The notes under the pieces: model-generated
What the model was told of the DNA's origin: nothing
Databases searched by the model: none
The model's input: the letters and a program-made list of their open reading frames with translations, nothing else
DNA from: a virus
Virus record (IMG/VR): IMGVR_UViG_3300025137_000081
Location: 1 to 41,389 of that record
Reading direction: 5' to 3' (one strand)
DNA: 41,389 nt
Translations under genes and position numbers: made by a program
Part shown: positions 21,770-30,676 of the stretch, piece by piece
Layout: each line of letters opens with the position of its first letter
Numbering within the stretch: position 1 is the stretch's first letter

Positions 21770-22253
21770 AGAAAAGTATGAGTTGGTACTAAATGGTTAT
21801 CTAGAAAAAAAAGATGACCAATATATAATGACACAAGAAGCTAAGCTTATTTGTATCAAGCTTGATAACTATTTTGTTAAAGCTAAAAAGAAAACAGATA
21901 TACAACTGATGGGTAAAAACTTTGTAGATAAGATAAATAACTATAGAGAAATATTTCCTGCTAAAAAATTACCAAGTGGTAAACCTGCAAGAAACAATGT
22001 TAAAGCACTAGGAGAAGCATTTAGATGGTTCTTTGAAACTTATGACTATACCTGGGATGATGTAATAAAAGCTACTAAGATGTATGTTAATGAGTATAGA
22101 GATGCTCAGTATATGTATATGCAAACCAGCCAATATTTTATCTGCAAACAAGATAAGCATAGAGTAAAGCACTCTACATTAGCAGACTACTGTGATATGA
22201 TACTAGAAGGTGTCAGTACAGAGGATGATCACTTTAAAGAAAACGTAGTATGA
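21663..22253 (+). CDS. Putative replisome organizer or helicase-loader-like protein (196 aa)
   Basis: The N-terminus (WELFQKILKANLTPNQALIL, then FGIKQGISLK) looks like the helical start of phage replication proteins of the organizer/loader type. The later region has repeated Tyr/Asp helices (FRWFFETYDYTWDDVIKATK, MYMQTSQYFICKQD) like a DnaB-interacting C-terminus. It lies directly upstream of the DnaB-like gene (4-nt ATGA overlap), the usual place for a loader. The first 107 nt lie inside the DnaA-IV-like gene in a different frame. Function by context only. Confidence 0.6.
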   Translation: MWELFQKILKANLTPNQALILFGIKQGISLKQTTNKEKYELVLNGYLEKKDDQYIMTQEAKLICIKLDNYFVKAKKKTDIQLMGKNFVDKINNYREIFPAKKLPSGKPARNNVKALGEAFRWFFETYDYTWDDVIKATKMYVNEYRDAQYMYMQTSQYFICKQDKHRVKHSTLADYCDMILEGVSTEDDHFKENVV

Positions 22254-23206
22254 AGAAAACATCAGAAGCATGGGTTGGGCAATATGCAGCTTTCAATGAA
22301 GCTCTTAAATATATGTTTAAGAGATCAACTGGAGAAGAGAAGTCTATATATACACCTTGGCCTAAATTTAATGATGCTGCTACTGATGGTATAGAGTGGA
22401 ATACACTAACTGTAATTGGTGGTAGACCTGGTTCAGGTAAAACATTGATTAAAGATCAAATTATTAGAGAGTCTTTTGCTCTTAATCCTAATGATAAATT
22501 TAGAGTATTAGAATTTCAATTTGAGATGGTTGGTAGAACCTCAGCTATTAGAGAGTTTAGTTCTATTACTGGTAAAACTTATAAAGAACTGTGTAGTGCA
22601 GGATCTATACTAAGTAATGATACACTAAACACATGTCATTTATATGCTAAAGAAAGAGTAAAGCATCCGGTTGATATAATTAGTACACCTATGACTGTTA
22701 ACCAAATGCGTGAACAAATAGATGCCTATATGAATTTACATAAAGGAGTAAATACAATGATAACTCTTGACCATACTATGTTAGTTAAGAGGGCACCATA
22801 TCAAAATAGCACATTAGACATGTTATTTGAGTTAGGTGAGTTCTTTACACAGTGTAAGAGAGATTATCCTTGTTTGTTTATTGCTTTGTCACAACTTAAT
22901 AGGAATATAGATAACCCGGATAGGGCTATAGATGGTAAATATGGTAACTATATACTTGAGTCAGATATATTTGGCTCAGATGCAATGCTACAACATGCAG
23001 ATATGTTAATAGGTATCAACAGGCCAGCTAAACAAAAGATTAGGTTTTATGGACCTGATAGATATATAATAGAAAATGATAGAACATTAGTACTACACTT
23101 CTTAAAAGCAAGAAATGGTGATGCACGTATGTCATTCTTTAAAGCAAAGTTTGAACAAATGCAGATAGAAGAAATGGCTACACCTGGCCAGCAACCAAGA
23201 AGATGA
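22250..23206 (+). CDS. dnaB: DnaB-type replicative helicase (318 aa)
   Basis: RecA-fold helicase core. Walker A is GGRPGSGKT at residues 57-65, Walker B is in MITLDHT, the sensor-type SQLNRN appears near 221, and the C-terminal KARNGD carries the arginine-finger-like loop. The protein is a bare RecA core without the N-terminal primase-binding domain of cellular DnaB (about 450 aa), as in several phage helicases. It unwinds the phage fork with the DnaG-like primase encoded downstream. Confidence 0.88.
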   Translation: MKKTSEAWVGQYAAFNEALKYMFKRSTGEEKSIYTPWPKFNDAATDGIEWNTLTVIGGRPGSGKTLIKDQIIRESFALNPNDKFRVLEFQFEMVGRTSAIREFSSITGKTYKELCSAGSILSNDTLNTCHLYAKERVKHPVDIISTPMTVNQMREQIDAYMNLHKGVNTMITLDHTMLVKRAPYQNSTLDMLFELGEFFTQCKRDYPCLFIALSQLNRNIDNPDRAIDGKYGNYILESDIFGSDAMLQHADMLIGINRPAKQKIRFYGPDRYIIENDRTLVLHFLKARNGDARMSFFKAKFEQMQIEEMATPGQQPRR

Positions 23207-23757
23207 TAAACACAAAAAAAATAAATATTGAAATTATGGGATTAACACCTGCAGAACGCAAAAGTAAAGTTAAAAAATTAAGAGAAGAGCATGAAGATTA
23301 CTTTCAGAAAGAAGGTAACTTAAGTGCACTATACATTCCTAAGATGGCATATAGACCAACTGGTAAGGATGAGTTACATGTTAGTTTCTTTCCAAGTGAA
23401 ATGGAAAAAGAAAAAGATATATATACAGAGTTTGTAAGTATTGATTATGAAAGTGAAGATCCTAAGAGAACTTTATACTTACATAAATACAATCCACATT
23501 GGAAAGCAGAGTATGAATTAATCACAAGCAACTCTGGATTTCAAAGACATTTAATTCCAGTAGGTGAATTAAAAGTTGTAAGTGATGTAACTAATAGGTT
23601 GGGTGGTATGAAAGTATCAGACCCAGTAAAGGTCCAAACTATATTTGATTTACCTAATCCTGATGACAAGGTTGAGAACCCTGTTGCAGAAGCTTTAAAA
23701 GAGTTAAATGAAACACTCAAAACAATTAGAAATATTATGCAAAAATTAAGTAACTAA
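23203..23757 (+). CDS. Replication-operon protein, unknown function (184 aa)
   Basis: An N-terminal basic helix (TPAERKSKVKKLREEHEDYF), a beta-rich centre (LHVSFFPSEMEKEKDIYTEF) and a C-terminal helical tail (EALKELNETLKTIRNIMQKL). It sits between the helicase (4-nt overlap) and the RecA-type ATPase (2-nt gap), so it likely works in replication or recombination. No family recognised. Confidence 0.7.
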   Translation: MINTKKINIEIMGLTPAERKSKVKKLREEHEDYFQKEGNLSALYIPKMAYRPTGKDELHVSFFPSEMEKEKDIYTEFVSIDYESEDPKRTLYLHKYNPHWKAEYELITSNSGFQRHLIPVGELKVVSDVTNRLGGMKVSDPVKVQTIFDLPNPDDKVENPVAEALKELNETLKTIRNIMQKLSN

Positions 23758-23759
23758 CT

Positions 23760-24443
23760 ATGGCACAAAGTATATTAGTAATAGCAGATTCAGGTACAGG
23801 AAAGTCTACCTCAATCAGAACATTAGACCCTAAAGAGACTTTCATTATAAATATTGCAAATAAACCTTTACCTTTTAAAGGCTATAAGAGTAAGTATACT
23901 CAGATTAGTAAAGAAAACCCAAAAGGTAATTTAACATCAGCAGCATCAGCTCCTGGTATTATTAAGGCAATGAAGCATGTTAATGATAAAATGACAGACA
24001 TCAAAACTATTGTTGTAGATGACTGGCAGTATATGAGTTCTTTTGAATACTTTGATAGAGCTAATGAGAAAGGTTATGATAAGTTTACTCAGATTGCAGC
24101 AAACTTAGCAATGGTTGCTAAGCTACCTAAAGATTTGAGAGATGATCTAACTGTTATCTTTTTAACTCACTCAGAAGATTCAACTGATATAAATGGAAAT
24201 AGGAAAATAAAAGCAAAGACTATTGGTAAAATGATTGACAATACTCTTACTTTAGAAGGCCTGTTCTCTATAGTCTTATTTGGTAAAGTAAATAAAAATG
24301 ATGATGGTGAACTCACTTATGGTTTTGAAACACAAAACTCAGGAGAGAACACATGTAAATCACCTATGGGTATGTTTGAGGATAAGTTTATCCCTAATGA
24401 CCTAAAATTTGTAAAAGATTGTATTGAAGAATATAATCAATAA
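23760..24443 (+). CDS. RecA-type ATPase, Sak4-like (227 aa)
   Basis: Walker A IADSGTGKST at residues 8-17, Walker B IVVDDW near 84-89, and the sensor VIFLTHSED near 135-145 fit the phage AAA_24/Sak4 group of RecA-related single-strand annealing helpers. An SSB gene follows 27 nt downstream, and Sak4 proteins are known to work with their own SSB. It drives strand annealing and recombination-dependent replication. Length fits the family. Confidence 0.82.
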   Translation: MAQSILVIADSGTGKSTSIRTLDPKETFIINIANKPLPFKGYKSKYTQISKENPKGNLTSAASAPGIIKAMKHVNDKMTDIKTIVVDDWQYMSSFEYFDRANEKGYDKFTQIAANLAMVAKLPKDLRDDLTVIFLTHSEDSTDINGNRKIKAKTIGKMIDNTLTLEGLFSIVLFGKVNKNDDGELTYGFETQNSGENTCKSPMGMFEDKFIPNDLKFVKDCIEEYNQ

Positions 24444-24470
24444 TTAATAATTAATAAAAAAAAGTAAATT

Positions 24471-25145
24471 ATGTTAAGTACTAAAGACATGTCTGCCGGA
24501 TCAGGTGGAACTAAACCAGTAATTGGAACAGGTAATCACAAAGTGAAAATCAACTCAATTACATTTGATCAAACACCATATGATGCAGATGCATATAATA
24601 TTACCCTGCATATAGAAGGTGAACCTGTAACAGGAGAGTTTAATGGTTTCTTAAAAGATATGAATAATCCTAATGGTCCACGTTATGAAGGTCAAGTAGG
24701 TAGAGTGAGATTCTCTCCATATCCATTTAAAGATGCTACATTAAATAATGGTAATGAGATCAGCCGTGATACTGAGGTATTGAAAGCAATGGTCTTCTTA
24801 TCAGAAGTAGTAGGTAAAAGAACTGAGCTAGATGCTATTGAAGCAAATACAATTGAAGACTTTATGGTAAAAGCTGCAACTGTATGTTCAGAAACAGGTT
24901 GGATTAATGCATGCTTAGGTGCACGTGAGTGGGAAAACAAAGAAGGTTATGTAAATAATGATTTGTTCTTACCTAAGAGAAGCAGAAACGGAGTGCCATT
25001 GGAAGCTTTGGATACTGAAGGTTCTAGCTTGTTAACATTTGACAAAAATGATACTAACCACTTTAGACCTATGGTCCAAAAAGCTCCTACTGTAGCTACT
25101 AGCTTTGAGCCAGCAGTAACTAGTGGAGATGACTTTGATTTATAG
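24471..25145 (+). CDS. ssb: Single-stranded DNA-binding protein (224 aa)
   Basis: The N-terminal half is a beta barrel (HKVKINSITFDQTPYDADAY, RRTE-type strands, VGRVRFSPYP), compatible with an OB fold. The C-terminus is an acidic tip, SGDDFDL, the classic SSB tail that recruits partners. It sits directly downstream of the Sak4-like ATPase and ends before a strong terminator, which closes the operon from 21239. The SSB call rests on the tail, operon position and size. Confidence 0.72.
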   Translation: MLSTKDMSAGSGGTKPVIGTGNHKVKINSITFDQTPYDADAYNITLHIEGEPVTGEFNGFLKDMNNPNGPRYEGQVGRVRFSPYPFKDATLNNGNEISRDTEVLKAMVFLSEVVGKRTELDAIEANTIEDFMVKAATVCSETGWINACLGAREWENKEGYVNNDLFLPKRSRNGVPLEALDTEGSSLLTFDKNDTNHFRPMVQKAPTVATSFEPAVTSGDDFDL

Positions 25146-25163
25146 TTAGTAATTTGAAAAGAG

Positions 25164-25198
25164 TGGGCTCAGTATAATGCTGGGCCCATTTCTTTTTA
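25164..25198 (+). terminator. Rho-independent terminator after ssb
   Basis: TGGGCTCAG (25164-25172) pairs with CTGGGCCCA (25180-25188, one G-U pair) around a 7-nt loop, followed by TTTCTTTTTATT. Confidence 0.82.
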
Positions 25199-25211
25199 TT
25201 ATTTTTGGAAT

Positions 25212-26189
25212 ATGTTTAATACTAAAAACTTTGTACTAGAAGGATCTGATATACCAAGTACGTGGGTTTTCCAATACTATCTAAACTTACCTGAAAAATT
25301 AACAGGACAAGACTTAAAGATTGTATCTATCTTTAATACCAATGAGAGAACACCAAGCTTTTGCATATATGTTGATAAAACTATTATGCAATATAAGTTT
25401 AAAGATTTCTCTACTGGTAAAAGCGGCAATAAGATTGACTTAGTTAAATCAATATTTAACTTTGACTTTCCTACAGCAATGCAGAGGATGGTTAGAGATT
25501 ACAACGCTTACGTGAGATCATCAGAATATATTGAACAAAAATTTGAACCTCAATCCAAATGGGAAGTAGACCTTATTAAAGATAGGGCCTGGACCGTGGA
25601 GGATAAAGATTATTGGTTATCTTTTAGAATTGGTAAAACATTACTAAGTAATTATAATGTAAAGCCTATTGAATACTATAACTTAATAAAAGAACAAGAG
25701 GGAGAAATTAAAAAATTGAGAATTGCTAGCAAACATATGTACGGATACTTTGATAAGTATGGTGAAGTATATAAAATCTATCAACCTCATAGTAAGAAGC
25801 ACAAGTTTCATAAAGTTAAACCTTATTTACAAGGGTTTGACCAGCTGAAATTTGATCAACCATACTTAGTAATATGTTCATCTCTTAAAGATGCTATGTG
25901 TTTAAAAGGTATGGGTTATAATTTAGAAGTATTAGCACCAGACAGTGAGAATACTATGATTAAACCTCATATAATTGAGCATCTTAAGAAAAAGTATAAA
26001 AAAATAATAACTCTTTTTGATAATGATGATGCAGGCAAAGCAGCTATTAAAAAATATAGTGAGCTTTATAAACTAGATGGTATGGTATGTCCTACAGCTA
26101 AAGATATATCTGATGCTATGAAAAATTCTGGTTTTAAATTAGTGCATTTGATGATTCAACCTATATTAAAAAAGATTTTAAATAAATAA
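25212..26189 (+). CDS. dnaG: DnaG-type primase with TOPRIM domain (325 aa)
   Basis: Makes RNA primers. The N-terminal part matches the CHC2 zinc-finger domain layout (SIFNTNERTPSF, then FKDFSTGKSGNKIDLV), but the four zinc ligands are replaced (for example SIFN where CPFH is usual). The TOPRIM core shows VICSSLKDAMCLKGMG near residue 218 and LFDNDDAGK near 267. It is short, without a helicase-binding C-terminal domain. Its first codon lies 14 nt after the terminator, so it opens the next operon. Confidence 0.85.
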   Translation: MFNTKNFVLEGSDIPSTWVFQYYLNLPEKLTGQDLKIVSIFNTNERTPSFCIYVDKTIMQYKFKDFSTGKSGNKIDLVKSIFNFDFPTAMQRMVRDYNAYVRSSEYIEQKFEPQSKWEVDLIKDRAWTVEDKDYWLSFRIGKTLLSNYNVKPIEYYNLIKEQEGEIKKLRIASKHMYGYFDKYGEVYKIYQPHSKKHKFHKVKPYLQGFDQLKFDQPYLVICSSLKDAMCLKGMGYNLEVLAPDSENTMIKPHIIEHLKKKYKKIITLFDNDDAGKAAIKKYSELYKLDGMVCPTAKDISDAMKNSGFKLVHLMIQPILKKILNK

Positions 26190-26192
26190 ATT

Positions 26193-26516
26193 ATGGATTA
26201 TTTTGAATTAGAATGTGCAGTTGAAAGCTGGGCAGAAGAAAAAGGTATCCTTGATAAAATTCAAGGACCAGATAAAGTAGCTTCACCAATGGCTCAAGCA
26301 CTGAAGACACTAGAAGAAACAACTGAGCTTATACAAGCTATCAATAGTAATGACCATGCAGAGACCATTGATGCTATAGGTGATATAATGGTCACCTTGA
26401 TTATTCAGGCTAAGATGCAAAATGTATCTTTAGAATACTGTCTTGAATCAGCTTATAATGTAATCTCAAAACGTACAGGTAAAATGATTAATGGTCAATT
26501 TGTAAAAGATAAATAA
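26193..26516 (+). CDS. MazG-like NTP pyrophosphohydrolase (107 aa)
   Basis: An all-helical fold with the MazG-type metal site: KTLEETTELIQAIN supplies the first Glu pair, and ETIDAIGDIMVTL supplies the ExxxD partner. Such enzymes hydrolyse (d)NTPs to (d)NMPs, remove odd nucleotides, or lower ppGpp. It lies 3 nt after the primase and 1 nt before the RusA-like gene. Confidence 0.78.
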   Translation: MDYFELECAVESWAEEKGILDKIQGPDKVASPMAQALKTLEETTELIQAINSNDHAETIDAIGDIMVTLIIQAKMQNVSLEYCLESAYNVISKRTGKMINGQFVKDK

Positions 26517-26517
26517 T

Positions 26518-26919
26518 ATGAGAAAAATAAGATGGTGGATACCAGGTAACGTTCCTAGCAGTAAAAATGGTAGGCGTTGGACAGGTAAATACTTTATTGC
26601 TAGCAAAGCTGTAATGAATTATAGAAAAGCTACTAAGGATATATATTTAAAATATACTAAGGATTTTAAGCAAGAACTAGAAAAGGTAGAATTACCAGTA
26701 AAAATATCTTTTGAATTTATCAGAGGAAGCCGCCATAAGTTTGACTATATAAATCCTGCACAGACAGTGCAAGATGATATGGTTAAGTATGGGTGGATTG
26801 AAGATGACAATGCAGAGTTTATAATTCCTGCATTTGAACAATATACTTATGATAAAGAAAATCCAGGTGTGTGGATAGAATTAATAATTAATGAAAAAAA
26901 AGAAGATAATATCAATTGA
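26518..26919 (+). CDS. rusA: RusA-like Holliday junction resolvase (133 aa)
   Basis: Signature regions of RusA are visible: PSSKNGRRW near the N-terminus, RHKFDYINPAQTVQDDMV in the centre with acidic residues for metal, and the closing PAFEQYTY strand. The conserved D...D pair (KFDY and QDDM) and following GWIEDDNAE fit the active site. It cleaves four-way junctions formed during replication and recombination. The next gene begins 29 nt before its stop. Confidence 0.85.
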   Translation: MRKIRWWIPGNVPSSKNGRRWTGKYFIASKAVMNYRKATKDIYLKYTKDFKQELEKVELPVKISFEFIRGSRHKFDYINPAQTVQDDMVKYGWIEDDNAEFIIPAFEQYTYDKENPGVWIELIINEKKEDNIN

Positions 26920-27187
26920 TGAATTCTTTAGAATGAAAGAAATGTTTTCTGGATCATTAGAAGACAAAGAACTTGCATTTGAAATATACAACAATCAGTA
27001 TACAGATAGAAAGATACTTGATCTATTGATGCTAAAAGCATTAATGTTCAGTGACAGAAAAGCTTTTGCTGCTACTATAAAAGTAGATTTTACCGTAGGT
27101 AATGGTAAAAAATTATATACATTTTTATCATTGGAACAAGCTGATGATATTTATAAACAAATTTTAGATAAATTAATGGATGATTAA
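26891..27187 (+). CDS. Small acidic-helical protein, unknown function (98 aa)
   Basis: Starts KKKKIISIDEFFRMKEM, then a helical run with many Leu/Met (ILDLLMLKALMFSDRKAF) and a mixed beta segment (TIKVDFTVGNGKKLYTF). It overlaps RusA by 29 nt and the VWA gene by 8 nt. It may be an adaptor for the VWA/MoxR genes that follow. No family recognised. Confidence 0.65.
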   Translation: MKKKKIISIDEFFRMKEMFSGSLEDKELAFEIYNNQYTDRKILDLLMLKALMFSDRKAFAATIKVDFTVGNGKKLYTFLSLEQADDIYKQILDKLMDD

Positions 27188-28343
27188 TATACAAGATCAG
27201 GTTGCAAGAACAACCAAAAGTTTAATATTTACTGAGCCCTTTTACGGGCTCTTTTTAATTGGTATCAATAAAAAGTATAGTGAGAACATTCCCACTGCAG
27301 GTGTAAGTAAACACAATATTGGTATACAATTGACTATAAACCCAGAGTTCTATAATGATCTCAGTGAAGACCATAGATTTGGTTTGATAAAACATGAGCT
27401 ATTACATATAGCTTTTGGACATCTTATTTTAAGGGACCTATATACAGATCATAAGTTATTTAATATAGCTGCAGATTTGGAAATAAACCAGTACATACTG
27501 GAAAGCAAACTACCTACGGGTGGGCTGTTATTAAATAGTTTTCCTGAATTAAATCTTCCTACAAAAGCAGGTACCAAAAAGTATTATGAGCTTTTGGAAC
27601 AGGCAAAAGAGGATGGAACATCTCCTTCATTAGATAATCTTATGAATCAAATGGATGGTACCAGTCAGTACTGTCATGGCACGTGGAATGATTTTGATGA
27701 ACTGCCTGAAGCAGATAAAAAACTAATGCAAAAACAAATTGAGCATCAGTTAAAAGATTCTGCTGAACAAACAATCAAGAAAATGGGAACTATTCCGGGT
27801 GAATTAGCAGACCTTATACATAGACTTACTCATATTGAGCCAGCTAAATTTGATTGGAAAGGTTATTTAAAAAGGTTTGTTGGTAATTCAAGTATAGTAT
27901 ATACTAAGAAGCTCAGACGTAAGTATAACAAACGGTATGCTGCTAATCCAGGCCTTAAAATTAAGTTTAAGAATCATATTCTTGTTGGTGTTGACACAAG
28001 TGGGTCTGTAAATAATGATGAATTAAAAGAATTCTTTAATGAGTTAGCACATATGTGCAAAACTGGTCATAAAATTACAGTAGCACAATGTGATACAAAA
28101 CTTAATAGTGTGAAAGAGTTCAATCCTAAGCATGATTGGGAAATACATGGTAGAGGTGGGACTTCATTCCAACCTGTAATAGACCATTACAATGAAAAGA
28201 AAGGAGCTTATACAGCTCTAATATATTTAACAGATGGTGAAGCATATTCTCCTGATGACTGTCCTAAGAACACATTATGGGTTCACAGCAGTGTATCAGA
28301 AATAAATGATGAATTACCAGGACAAAAAATCAAATTAAATTAA
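27180..28343 (+). CDS. VWA-domain protein with metallopeptidase-like N-terminus, DUF2201-like (387 aa)
   Basis: N-terminal half: a conserved EPFYGLFLI start and a HExxH motif in KHELLHIAFGH (about residues 71-81) as in zinc metallopeptidases, then IAADLEINQYI. C-terminal half is a VWA domain with a full MIDAS set: VGVDTSGSV near 269-277, GGTSF near 325 and YLTDGE near 348. In bacteria this DUF2201-like fusion pairs with a MoxR-type ATPase, and that gene lies 7 nt downstream. The pair probably acts as a chaperone-like or metal-loading machine on an unknown client. An intrinsic terminator lies inside its 5' end. Confidence 0.85.
   Translation: MINIQDQVARTTKSLIFTEPFYGLFLIGINKKYSENIPTAGVSKHNIGIQLTINPEFYNDLSEDHRFGLIKHELLHIAFGHLILRDLYTDHKLFNIAADLEINQYILESKLPTGGLLLNSFPELNLPTKAGTKKYYELLEQAKEDGTSPSLDNLMNQMDGTSQYCHGTWNDFDELPEADKKLMQKQIEHQLKDSAEQTIKKMGTIPGELADLIHRLTHIEPAKFDWKGYLKRFVGNSSIVYTKKLRRKYNKRYAANPGLKIKFKNHILVGVDTSGSVNNDELKEFFNELAHMCKTGHKITVAQCDTKLNSVKEFNPKHDWEIHGRGGTSFQPVIDHYNEKKGAYTALIYLTDGEAYSPDDCPKNTLWVHSSVSEINDELPGQKIKLN
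27234..27256 (+). terminator. Intrinsic terminator inside the VWA gene
   Basis: GAGCCC (27234-27239), 6-nt loop, GGGCTC (27246-27251), then five T residues. It lies 54 nt into the coding sequence, in codons for a conserved motif (EPFYGLFL). Confidence 0.7.
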
Positions 28344-28350
28344 TAAAACA

Positions 28351-29622
28351 ATGGCACAAGTAAATTTAAACGTTACAGAACTAAAAGGATTTGTAAATCA
28401 CATAATAAAAAATAATAGATTCCTACAAACAGAGGGTAAAAGTCCTGTATCAGTAGAAGTTGTAGGAGAATCAGGTATAGGTAAGACATCTACCATAGTA
28501 GAGCTTGCTCAGGATAATAATTTAAAGTTTGTTAAGCTAAACTTAGCACAGATAGAAGAGTTAGGTGACCTTGTTGGTTTCCCTGTACGTCAATTTCAAA
28601 TGTACAAAGAGAAGACAGTACCGGCTAAAAAATTAGATGATCTAAGTATGGTTACTGCTGCACAAAGAGCTGCAGGTAATAGTTTAGCTAATTTAAATAC
28701 AACAACTACTAAGAAAATTGGTATGTGGGTTGATGAACTAGCTGTACAAGAGTACCTAAAGAATGGATATAAAATGTCAGGTAAAAATAGAATGTCTTAT
28801 TGTGCTCCTGAATGGATTGCTGATGCAAAAGAAGGTGGTATATTATTACTAGATGACTGGAACCGTGCTGATACAAGATTTATTCAGGCAGTTATGGAAC
28901 TGATAGACCGTCAGACTTATATTTCATGGACATTACCAAAAGACTGGCACATAATTTTAACAGCAAACCCTGATAATGGAGATTATATGGTTAACAGTGT
29001 AGATAGTGCACAGAAGACTAGATATGTAACCGCTAACCTTAAGTTTGATGTTAATGTATGGGCACAATGGGCAGAGGGTGCAGGAATTGATACTAGATGT
29101 ATTAACTTCCTATTACTTCACCCAGAGTTAGTAACTCAAGAAACAAATGCAAGATCAATTACAACGTTCTTTAATGCTATATCTAGCTTTGAAAAGTTTG
29201 AAGATAGTTTATCATTAATTCAAATGATTGGTGAAGGTAGTGTAGGAGATGAATTTGCTTCTATGTTTACTACATTTATTAATAATAAACTTGATAAACT
29301 AGTAACACCTAAAGATTTATTGACTCATGATAATGAATCTTATATTCTTGGTGAACTAAGATCTTGTATTGGACAAGATGATACATACCGTGCAGATATT
29401 GCTGCAACCTTAGCAACTAGACTTGGTAATTATTCTGTAGTATATTCTAAAGAAAATACTATAGGGCAAAAGCAAACTGATAGATTAATCTCTCTCTGTA
29501 CAAAAGATTATTTTACTAATGATCTTAAGTATTTAATTGTGAGAACAATCTTTAACGGAAATAAAAAGAAGTTTAATAAGATGATGATGAATCCAGACAT
29601 TATCAAAATGACAATGAAATAA
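28351..29622 (+). CDS. MoxR-type AAA+ ATPase (423 aa)
   Basis: Walker A GESGIGKT at residues 39-46, Walker B GILLLDDWNRAD near 161, sensor 1 in IILTANPDNGDY, and an Arg-rich end of the core (DSAQKTRYVTANLKFDV) mark the MoxR branch of AAA+ ATPases. These form rings that act with VWA proteins to remodel or activate a client. Length is longer than usual MoxR (about 330), with a C-terminal helical extension. It is followed 1 nt later by two related genes that are candidate clients or adaptors. Confidence 0.87.
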   Translation: MAQVNLNVTELKGFVNHIIKNNRFLQTEGKSPVSVEVVGESGIGKTSTIVELAQDNNLKFVKLNLAQIEELGDLVGFPVRQFQMYKEKTVPAKKLDDLSMVTAAQRAAGNSLANLNTTTTKKIGMWVDELAVQEYLKNGYKMSGKNRMSYCAPEWIADAKEGGILLLDDWNRADTRFIQAVMELIDRQTYISWTLPKDWHIILTANPDNGDYMVNSVDSAQKTRYVTANLKFDVNVWAQWAEGAGIDTRCINFLLLHPELVTQETNARSITTFFNAISSFEKFEDSLSLIQMIGEGSVGDEFASMFTTFINNKLDKLVTPKDLLTHDNESYILGELRSCIGQDDTYRADIAATLATRLGNYSVVYSKENTIGQKQTDRLISLCTKDYFTNDLKYLIVRTIFNGNKKKFNKMMMNPDIIKMTMK

Positions 29623-29623
29623 A

Positions 29624-30676
29624 ATGGCAAATAAATCAGTATATCAAAACCTTGATCTTGCTGCTTTATCTTACTTTGATTTAGAGAGTGATACCATAAA
29701 CGGTATCCTCTCTTCTTCAAATGAGATAAATGAAGTGTTATGCACTGAAGATCAAACAACATATGAAAAAATACACAGTATATTAACGGTCCCTACAGAA
29801 GATGACCAAACTTTTAGAACTAAAAAGAAAGCTTTTATATTACCTAAGTGTAGTGTATCACAAGATAGATTAAAAGCAGCTCTTAAAGAGCACGGTATTA
29901 CTGTAACTAATGATTATGAATTAGCAGACTTAATTATAGGTCATGATGAAATAGCACCATATGAGAAGTTAAGTAATGGAGATAACATACCCAGTACTCT
30001 TATGATGGCAAAGTTATGGAATTATGAAACTACTAAAGGTAGAAGCACAGCTTGTCATCCTATGGAAATATCAATTTATAACTCAGGTATTCCAACTCTA
30101 ATAACTGGTAAGTTGACTGACAAAGTAAGATACTATGATTTAGATATAGAAAGTAGTGTATATGATGTGTGGATGATTACAGGTATGGCTTTAAACTTAG
30201 CACATCTTATAGATACAACAGACTTAAGTGTAGTTGATCCTGAGACAGTGTTACATAGCTCAGCTAGTAAAATGGTTCTTGATGAACAATTGCTAGCAGA
30301 TCTTAAAACTCAACTTAATTCTTATAGTGATGATAAAGCTATTGCTCTTAAGATTGTCCCTACTATTGACTATAAAAGAAACTATCATTTATTATGGCAG
30401 TTTGCACAAGACTGTAATAGTATAACCTATGCAGATAATAGAGATAAAGATCTTCAGTATTGGTTAGAAGCTTCTGGATTTAAAAAGTTTGAAAGAAAAA
30501 GTGCTCAAGATATGATACTATGGTTAGAAGTAAATGATAAGTTATGTAAAACAACTTTTAGATATTTAGAACCTATAGTAAGAAGAGAAATAAGCATACA
30601 TAATAGAGATCTTTATACATTTCAAGTAGCTGTAAAGAAAGAATATCAACAATATTTAAAAAAACAAGATGATTAG
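29624..30676 (+). CDS. Paralog A: BRCT-like module protein beside VWA/MoxR (350 aa)
   Basis: Residues 65-105 (KKAFILPKC, DRLKAALKEHG, YELADLIIG) look like a BRCT-type fold (strand, helix, strand ending in a conserved AD-hydrophobic motif). The rest is helical, with HSSASKMVLDEQLLADL and DKAIALKIVPTIDYKRNYHL. The neighbour encoded at 30669 has the same parts in the same order, so the two are probably diverged copies. No named family. Its place right after MoxR suggests it is a client or adaptor of that machine. It overlaps the next gene by 8 nt. Confidence 0.72.
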   Translation: MANKSVYQNLDLAALSYFDLESDTINGILSSSNEINEVLCTEDQTTYEKIHSILTVPTEDDQTFRTKKKAFILPKCSVSQDRLKAALKEHGITVTNDYELADLIIGHDEIAPYEKLSNGDNIPSTLMMAKLWNYETTKGRSTACHPMEISIYNSGIPTLITGKLTDKVRYYDLDIESSVYDVWMITGMALNLAHLIDTTDLSVVDPETVLHSSASKMVLDEQLLADLKTQLNSYSDDKAIALKIVPTIDYKRNYHLLWQFAQDCNSITYADNRDKDLQYWLEASGFKKFERKSAQDMILWLEVNDKLCKTTFRYLEPIVRREISIHNRDLYTFQVAVKKEYQQYLKKQDD

